Positions 56,480 to 64,000 of a DNA stretch of 64,000 bases are shown here, piece by piece. Origin of the DNA: Lentinus brumalis (taxonomy: Eukaryota; Basidiomycota; Agaricomycetes; Polyporales; Polyporaceae); NCBI GenBank assembly GCA_001792895.1, contig MARA01000037.1, positions 248,001 to 312,000 of the forward strand, in the 5' to 3' direction. The position numbers were made by a program, and so were the translations under genes. Every line of letters begins with the position of its first letter. Within the stretch, counting starts at the first letter, position 1. Under the pieces are notes generated by a model. It made no database searches and was not told the DNA's origin. It worked only from the letters and a program-made list of their open reading frames with translations.

Positions 56480-59400
56480 CAGACTTGACCGAGAGCCGTG
56501 GGTGCGTATACAGACCGGCAAGATAGATAGCCCTGGGCTGTCATGGAAGGTACGTCAGAGCTTTGAGGCACAACACAGGTTCCATACTTACCTGTGTCTC
56601 AGATGCGGACGGTGGAACAAGTCGCCGGTGTCCGTGGCCAGCGTACTATCACCCTGGTCTTCGGCACACGACCGTCGTCGTTGCCGTGGTTCGACTGTAC
56701 TGCACTCCTGAGGTACGTAGGCTCCCTCGAGTTTCTGGCGGCGGTATGCTGAGTCGACGTGCCTAGGGACGTGCCTGGAAGAAACAAAGTACCTTGTAAG
56801 TCAGGCTACTTCTGCACATCTGGCGATTGCTCACTATGTAGATGTTGTGATTGCCTAGCGAACGCGTACACTGCGTGCCGTCGCGAAGACGCACTCCTTG
56901 TGTCCCGGGTATTGGAGGAACATGACCTTCACAGAGGCGGCTTAGCGTAGCGTCTGTGTGTTGGGACGCAGAGCTGATGTCCATCAAGTGCCGACAAGTT
57001 CGAGTACGCTGCCGGGCCGCCGGCGGACATAAGCAAGCACATAGCCAGCAGGGGTAAGAGGTATGTCAGATAACATCAGCTTGAAGTTCACCGTTCACTG
57101 ACCTACGCACAGCAGGTCCGAGCCACGTCTCCGCGTGTACAACAGATCATTGCCGAACGTACCGGCGAAGTGTAGCGCAGTACTTCGGCGGCTTGGCCAG
57201 GTCGCTTTCTACGGGCTTCAAGTTGGAGTTATCGCTCCTACTTGATGTCTGTGGCCCTGATCTGAGTGCAGTTCCCATTCAGCGCGAGGAGTCAAGACGC
57301 GAATGAATGACGGGAGAATGAATGACGCAGGTCGCAGGTCCGAGATACAGCAGGCTGCCAGGCGGGTACCTCCGCCCTGACACGAACGCCGATCCGTCGG
57401 TTCGCCACGGACTGTTCAGCTCTATCAGGTACGTCAGTATTGTTCCCCTTCCTCGTGTAAGCCAGACAGGACTGACCGGTACTAGACCAGGTTCGTCTAC
57501 CTTGATAGTCAGTACGGCATGTTCCTCGCCGGCAGCACGCGTCGTATCCTCATGAAGGGCGGGTCGCAATTGGACCTACGGGTGTATAGATCGCCTGCTG
57601 GAGCACTGCGAGTCGGTAGTACCCGACCAAGCTGTGGGTGCGCACGCAACACGGCCACGCGGACGGTCATACTAGGCTATCATGTCAGTTCTCTGAGGCA
57701 TGACAGATATCCCGTACTGACCAGTATTAGTCCACGTTTCAGACGCTTCGTCCGGCGGCGAACAGTCGCACAAGTCGCCGAGGCCCGATTGCGTCCGAGT
57801 CATCTCCCGGCGCATCGTCCAACGGCTCTTGTCGATGATGTAGGTGCGAATCGACTGCTGCAGCAGGATACATGTTCGCGCAAGCTCCCCGACGACCGCA
57901 CGGCGCATGCTGATTTGACCTGTCTAAACGTCCACGTGAGGCAGCTAGAATACACAAGGTGCTCCTTGATATCGACTCTGTGCGTCCGATACTTGCTCAC
58001 CATTTACAGTTCATGCGAGCGCGATTGACTCAGTATCGCCGCGGAGGTGCGCCTTGCCGCGTAACGGTCCCTTTCCAGGGACTGCGTCTAGACCGTGCAG
58101 GTGAGTAGACATCGCGCCTGCTCGACCCAGGCTTCGTGCGGCGAGCTGACTCCATCTAGATGTCCATATCGAATGGCCGACTTACCAGGGTGCCGGCACG
58201 TCGACGAGAACACCGCCTGCCTGCAAAAGGATGAGGTATGTCAGGCGTGCAAGATCTCGAGTTGGCCATTCACTCACTCATGTTCACAGCATGACCGTTC
58301 AGCGCCATGCGACTCTATAGTGTGGCTCGAGCTTTCAGTGCCGTTCGAGCTTGATGTTCGCGGCTCGTCGTTGGGTCCAGGCTTCCCAGGCAAGGCGGCA
58401 CGCAGTCGAACACACGATCATGGAGATTTGCAGGTCCGGGATCCAGGTGAGCGTGCCAGTTCTCGCCTTCGCCGGGATCTTGAGCGTTGAGTCGGGCTGA
58501 CTAGGAGTCGCTGCAGTCGCTCGCTTCCGGCCATGTTCGAGTCGAGAATACCGTCAGTCGGCTCCGGTCCAGAACACCCGCTGGGAGATAGTACGAACTA
58601 CATGTCAGTCTAGCTCCTGCACACGCAATAGTCGAGGGTACTCACCGTTCCCTTGCCAGTCCTCCACTCGTCTCAGCCGCGCTCGCCTGATGCACGCCTG
58701 TGCACGGCATCTGTATGTCCGGAAATGTACTAGTACAGCTATCTTGGCGAGGTCAGGAACGGCTGCGGCTGCCGGCGGAACGCAGGTACGTCGCCATACG
58801 ATTTGACTGGTCATGCACACTGAGCGGTTTCTCAGAATGCTCTGCCCGGGTCGTGCGGTCGTGCCCTGGCTGCATCCGACTGTTCGGCGTCCACATCTAG
58901 CAGCTGTGCGCCGGACCAAGTAAGGCGCGGTGAGGCTGGAAGGGCCCGCCGGGGTACGTGTTTTGTTCAGATTTCGCGAAGACTGGCGCATCCTGACGAG
59001 CTCCAACAGTCGCAGAGCTCGCCGTGGCGGGTGCTACCAGGACAATAGCGGGCAGGAACACGGTACGTCAGCCTCGGACTCGCTTCGGCACACGTGAAGA
59101 CGGAGGAGAACTCACTGGTCGCGGCACAGGGACGCGCCGCACACGGAACACACACGACGTCCCTCGACTCGGACACGTCAGGCGTCGAACTCGCTGGCGT
59201 GAAGTACGCACGAAATATATTGTGAGTGTCCAGTATCATACCGGCGTGCCCGGAACACACGAGTTGTGGTCATGACGTCCCTAGCAATCGCCCTCGGTGG
59301 CGGAGGCGGACGCTGTGACCATACGCCCGCTGTGCAAGTGCCGTCGGGCTGTCCAGCGAGCAGCCGCAGCGCGATGAGCAGGCGTCGTATCTGCGCGTTC

Positions 59401-59669
59401 CCCGCGAGAGAAGCAGCGCCGTTCTGCTCACCTACCGCGCGTCGTGGATCTTGCGGAACGCACTGCACCAGCTCTGCGACGCATCTCCCAGCAGCCAGGT
59501 GCGCAGGCTATGCGTACGGCATGTCGAGCTCCGCGTGGTGTCGTCCTCGCGCCCTCACCCCGCCGAGCTCGATTCCCGGCCGACTCACGGCTCGTCCGTC
59601 GTCGCACGGTGACCCACCATGGTCTGGGGACATCACAGACCCGCTATGCTCGTGCACGAGGCCGTACTC
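56480..59669 (+). pseudogene. Intron-rich remnant (gene 3), unit 6, type B
   Basis: Almost identical to unit 5 at an offset of 11042 up to about 58900, with the same introns. It begins to differ from about 59100 on. Confidence 0.42.
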
Positions 59670-60243
59670 GCGAGTTCGCTCCGAGGCACCCGAGCGAGCG
59701 ACCTGCAGACACGGTTTTTCGAACCCGTCTGATTGGCCGAAAACGCGTCGCATACGATCTTCAGGCCGTACCGGCTCGTCCGCAAGTTTCGCGGCGGTCG
59801 GGGGAGGAGCGGACGCGGGAGGGCCGTCGCAAGACGCCGCTCGCCGAAAATGCAATGAAATCGCGCTTTCGGTCGATTTTGCGACGGCACTGAGCGTCGT
59901 GCGAGCGGGTGTCCGCGATGGGAAACGTTCAGTGCGCTCCATGCGAGTTGGTTTGAGCGTGCTTGGGGCCTGGGTGCGAGAGATAGAGCCGGTTCTGTGC
60001 GGCAGTGCGGCAGTTCGCGAGGGTGTCGGTGCTGTCGCCGGCTGTTCCTGGACCGCTGTGCTGATGTACGAGCGTCGCAGAGCATGTGCTAGGTGAGCCT
60101 ACAACATGTTCGTCAGTTGAATCGGGGGATGGGTCCGGGGACGGCGGAGTCGAGTCGGTGGCTGGCGACAAGCAATGAAATCGCGATGTGGACGCGATTC
60201 TCGAGCTCCGCGGATGGGCGCGAGACCGGCTCGTACGGTCCCG
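59670..60243. repeat. Diverged 323-bp subrepeats, unit 6 (two anchors)
   Basis: Anchors at 59849 and 60169. Confidence 0.68.
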
Positions 60244-61621
60244 GGGAGGTGCAGGCGTGTCTTGACGCTGTGTCGGGACGCGTCTGGAGCTCTGCGGGGT
60301 GCGATACTTGCGGATTTGTGGGTGAGCGCGCGGTAATTCGAGGATGGCGCGACGTACCGTTGTCCCCTGCGCACGGGGCGCATATCCCCATGTTCGTACA
60401 GCATGTGGCTATCGAACGCATACGGCTGCGCATGTATGCGTTGCGATATGCGGCCGGGGTGCGCGTATTTTGCGGCCGCGCTGCAGAACACGATGCAGCG
60501 GGCCGTGCTGCGCCGGGGTCGCGGCGCAGACTGTCTCCGATGTCGCGGGGGATGGGTTGGATGCTCTGAAAGTTCTTGATGGCGCGGGGGTAGTGCACGG
60601 CGAGCAAGCCTGGATTCTTGCTTTGTGGTGGAGACCGCGGTCTGCGGCGTGCACGCGGCGGATGCACTCGTGTCCACGCAGGCCGGCTATGAGAGGTGAG
60701 GTAGAAATATCAGCAGCAGACGGAGTGATCGTGAGGGGGTACTGTACTGCGAGCCGGGAGGGGAGCGTGGCCGGGAAGACTGCTTTGTGCGCGCACTTCG
60801 CGTGACAGCACAGCGCTGAAAGTTGGTGAGGGCACTCACGATGCTCACGCGCTTCCTCCAAGTGGCGAGGCAGCAGGACGGCGAGTTGAGGTGAGATTTG
60901 CATCGGACGAGGGATATGGCGTGTTTAGAAAAGGTGTATTCGGGGAGCTTACTACATCGTGTATACGAAATACGCACTCGTCTACGCGGTGTGCGCACGG
61001 TGGTACACGCGCGTGCACGGCCAATAGACTGAACATCGCGCCAGGAGGGCTCGAGAGCGTCGAGAACGGCGGCGAGCGGCGGCTGAGTACGGGCAATGCG
61101 TGCTTTGAGTGCGCACGAGAGTCTTGAGCAGGGGCAGCCCAGGTGCGGCCAGAGCGTGCGTTGAGCGTGGTCGAAGGAGGGCGACGGTGGCCGTCTGCGG
61201 TGTCGAGAGCGGGACGTGAGCCAATCACAGCTCTTGGGCACGGGGCGGGATCGGGGCGCTTCGAGGAGGAAGGGAGGACGCAGTGGACGTGGAGAGACGC
61301 AGTGGACGGGGATACGCACAGAAGAGAGAGTCTGTCGTCCAATCCCGAGTCCGCCAGCCGATAACACATGTCTGGCTGGGTCCGTTCGCGCCAGGGCGGA
61401 TCTTGGGCACTGAATGCGCTGTGGGCCACTCTAGCTCTGGCGCAAGTCGCTAGCAAGTGCGACGCAGGACTCGATGTCTCGGCGGGGCTCTCCGCTAGAA
61501 TGGCGGGAAGCAGATCCCAGATGGCTCCACGTGACCGGCGTAGTATGTCATAAGGTGTAGCGCGTCCAACTCTCTCGCCCTCCTCCTCCTACTCTTCCTT
61601 GCTCACCTATCCCCGACCGCC
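60244..61621 (+). promoter_or_regulatory. Upstream region and promoter of hexokinase unit 7
   Basis: CCAAT at 61221-61225. It combines the GCTAGCAAGTGCGACGCAGG stretch of the unit 6 promoter with the first-kind leader of units 2-4, so it is a mosaic; the leader is slightly shorter (CACCTATCCCCGACC). Confidence 0.55.
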
Positions 61622-63043
61622 ATGAGCAAGACCCACGCGGCTTATGCGCCCTCGTCCGACGCCAGCCGCCGCATCCTCGACGAAATCGAGGAGCAGTTCC
61701 GCTTGACCAAGGAGGACCTCACGCGCATCACTGCCCAGTTCCTCGAGGACTTCTCGCTCGGTCTCAGAGAGTACAACCACCCGATGGCCATGATGTACGT
61801 CCTGGGTGACCTCGCAAGTGCGCATGCATTCACGCGATAAGCTCTGCAGCCCGACATTCGTGACCGGAGTACCGAACGGTTCAGAAACTGGGTGAGTCTT
61901 CAGCTATCTCCTACCTCTGGCCCCTCCTTCCCCCTGCTCGCTGCCTGCGTATCATGCCTATCGTGCAACAGGAGCCGTGCAAACAACGGTCGTCTTCCGC
62001 ATTGACGCGCTCTCGTACGAGTCTTGGATTCGCGCGCTCCTTATGGCAGTTTGCTCTGGCATCAAGAAGCTCCATTGCGTCCAGCGACCGAGATTACGCA
62101 CTCGGCGTAACCCATCCATCGATATGACAAGTATGGGAGCGCAGCTCACCGGCAGTCGTCCCTTCGTGCGGGATGCGCGACTGTGCGCGCCGTCCCTTGG
62201 GTTCTCAGGGCGTCGCGTACGCGCGCAGCATTTCCTCGTTCTCTGGCTTGCTGTCACAGGACCGCGAAGAATGCGAAGTTTTGCATGCGAAGTCGCGGTA
62301 CCTTTTGCGTGACGACGTCATACTTGGGCTCGGACGACGTCCTTGATCTTGTCGCGCGCTTCCGAGATCCCGAACTGATCTGACGGCCTTGCAGAACATT
62401 TCTCGCGCTCGATCTCGGCGGAACAAACCTGTACGAGTCCACGCCCTCATATAGGCTTGCGTGATAATAACCTTCACCGCCGTCCAGGCGAGTCTGCGAA
62501 GTCGAGCTACTCGGCAACCACGAGTTCGTCTTGAGGCAGCAGAAGTACAAGGTGTCGGATGCCCTGAAGACAGGAGAGGCCACAGCTCTGTTTGGTGAGT
62601 GATATGCCCAATCGCCATGCGCGGACGCGTGGCTTACTGTAGCCGAAATCTACCGCAGATTACTGGCCGATTCCGTCGACGCCTTCCTGACCGAGTACGC
62701 TTCCGCCGTCCCTTCAAGTCCCTCATCCGAACGAGGCAATCCGTTCGCGTCCCCATCGCTGTCGGAAGAGCCGGCGGTTCCTCTTGGTCTCACATTCAGC
62801 TTCCCCGTCGAACAAACTGCTCTTAACGAAGGAAGATCCTGACTTGGACGAAAGGCTTCGCTGCGAAGAACGCCATCGCGGTGAAGTTGCTCCAGGACGC
62901 CTTCGCGACGCATCTGGCCCTGAACGATGCGAGTCCGGCGGCGGCGGACTGCGGCGGCATGTGTAGACAGCGGAATATATTTGTTCGCGCGATTCGCGGT
63001 GGATCTCGGGTGTGCGATCGTGTCGACGAGGACCCGCCGATAA
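61622..63043 (+). pseudogene. HXK: Hexokinase 5' part, unit 7, frameshifted
   Basis: Exons are 61622-61794, 61850-61891, 62395-62430, 62488-62594 and 62659 onward. Exons 1-4 are open. Exon 5 has the short ATTACTGG start and a second one-base loss near 62832 (GAAGGAAGATCC). The exon carries GTGAAGTTGCTCC, intermediate between the forms in units 1-4 and unit 6. Confidence 0.78.
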
Positions 63044-64000
63044 AAACGTTGGAAAGGGCGGTTTGGGAGGCATATAGAAACGTAGAGCTTTCCTAGATGG
63101 TGTGCGCTTGAGCTTTCTGATGGTGTGCCCTCTGCGCGGACTTCTGCGCGGCATGGCTTCTGCGGACTCGGAAAGCGTTCATTCGGCTACCTAGTACATG
63201 CAGCAGCGAGAGAAATACACGACTTTCCCCAGAGCTCCCGCCCGCAACCCGCTCGAAAAACGCTCCCTGCAGGTGGATTAATGCGGGCGCCTATCCCCGG
63301 GACTTGACGCGATCTCGTGTCTCGGCGCGTCCTGCGCGTCCTGCTCCCGCCACCACTGCCTCCGTCCCTCTTGCCCGCCACACTCGACGCTGCTCGGAAC
63401 TCGACAACCTACTCACAGGTAAGCCGCGTCCGCCGCAACGCAGGACGCGCTCTGGAACACGTACCTCATTGCAGCGTACACGCATCACTCCGCACGCCGC
63501 GACGCCTGCTCCAAGCATCGGGCTTCGTGCACTATGCTGCCGGTGAGTCGCTGCACAGCCCGACCATTCAGGCCCGCAGGCTGGCGTCCGGACGGAGGAG
63601 GTAGGCTGTGCATCCAGTAAGTACGTACGCACATTGGAGTCGCGTTCGCGTCGAGCTTCGCGCAGTGCAGTCGGCAAGTCGCCGGAGCAGCCCGAACGCT
63701 TCTTGACTCTACGCACAGGTGAGTAGCCGTATGCGGGAAAAGGCTGAAACGTACCGTTCGCGCCTGTCCTGCTCGCGTCTGCGCCGGCGGAACGCTGCTC
63801 GCGGCAGTAGGTACGACTCGAGTCCGGTGTGTGCACTGTAGTCGACGGCAGCCGGGAGTCGCAGGTACCATGTCCTTGAATGAGCCGAAACATGCCGTCT
63901 AGCGACAGGCACAGAGTCTGAGCTGCTCGAGTCCGGGGCCAGCGAAACTCTGCTTCAGGTATCGGTAAGTACGACTCCCGGGCGTGATCAGCAAGCAGGT
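63044..64000. other. Decayed region after hexokinase, unit 7 (cut by window end)
   Basis: Same content as the start of the block in other units. A short local duplication (AGCTTTC plus ATGGTGTGC, twice) lies at about 63088-63130. Confidence 0.4.

Larger units (their letters stand above)
50676..61621 (+). repeat. Tandem array unit 6 (type B, 10946 bp)
   Basis: Sister of unit 5 in its middle part, including the same retroposon insertion (53331-53463). It holds the only hexokinase head that is open through exons 1-5. Confidence 0.96.
61622..64000 (+). repeat. Tandem array unit 7 (right-truncated)
   Basis: Starts with the same leader and ATG as units 2-4 and is cut at the window end inside block (b), equivalent to about position 2150 of unit 1. 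Its type (A or B) cannot be decided. Confidence 0.95.

Noticed and set aside
1..64000. rDNA or telomeric array
   Set aside because: No rRNA-like sequence and no TTAGGG-type repeats seen.

Overview
The window is eukaryotic, not bacterial. Genes are broken by many GT-AG introns of about 45-65 nt with CTNAC-type branch sites, promoters have TATA or CCAAT boxes followed by pyrimidine-rich leaders, and the one family I recognise is a hexokinase of basidiomycete (Agaricomycete-like) type. I infer a GC-rich mushroom-forming fungus; the species cannot be told from the sequence.

Layout: the whole window is one head-to-tail tandem array of a gene-sized unit. Taking the hexokinase ATG as the start of each unit, the starts are 9552, 19303, 29027, 39652, 50676 and 61622. 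Unit 1 enters the window inside hexokinase exon 2 and unit 7 is cut by the window end. Complete units measure 9751, 9724, 10625, 11024 and 10946 bp. No edge of the array lies in the window.

Each unit, in order (unit 1 coordinates): (a) the 5' part of a hexokinase gene with four introns (1-1192); (b) a decayed stretch with intron-like signals, then a block with minus-strand ORF pieces (1193-4470); (c) a TATA promoter at 4471 and an unrecognised small intron-rich plus-strand gene (4564-5353); (d) a second intron-rich plus-strand remnant, which carries about 1.5 kb more in units 4-6 than in units 1-3 (5500-7149); (e) diverged 323-bp subrepeats (7150-8160); (f) the upstream region and CCAAT/CT-rich promoter of the next hexokinase copy (8161-9551).

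The hexokinase encodes a well-preserved first ~210 residues and then loses the family. Only unit 6 is open through all five exons (268 codons); the other complete heads have frame-breaking indels. Units 1-3 (type A) and 4-6 (type B) differ strongly only in block (d) and the first part of (e), while flanking blocks are nearly identical, so the array looks homogenised piecewise. Units 5 and 6 share a 3' retroposon fragment with a target-site duplication that is absent from units 1-4. Clusters of single-base indels in units 2, 3 and 4 could be real decay or uncorrected long-read error, which limits statements about which copies are intact.
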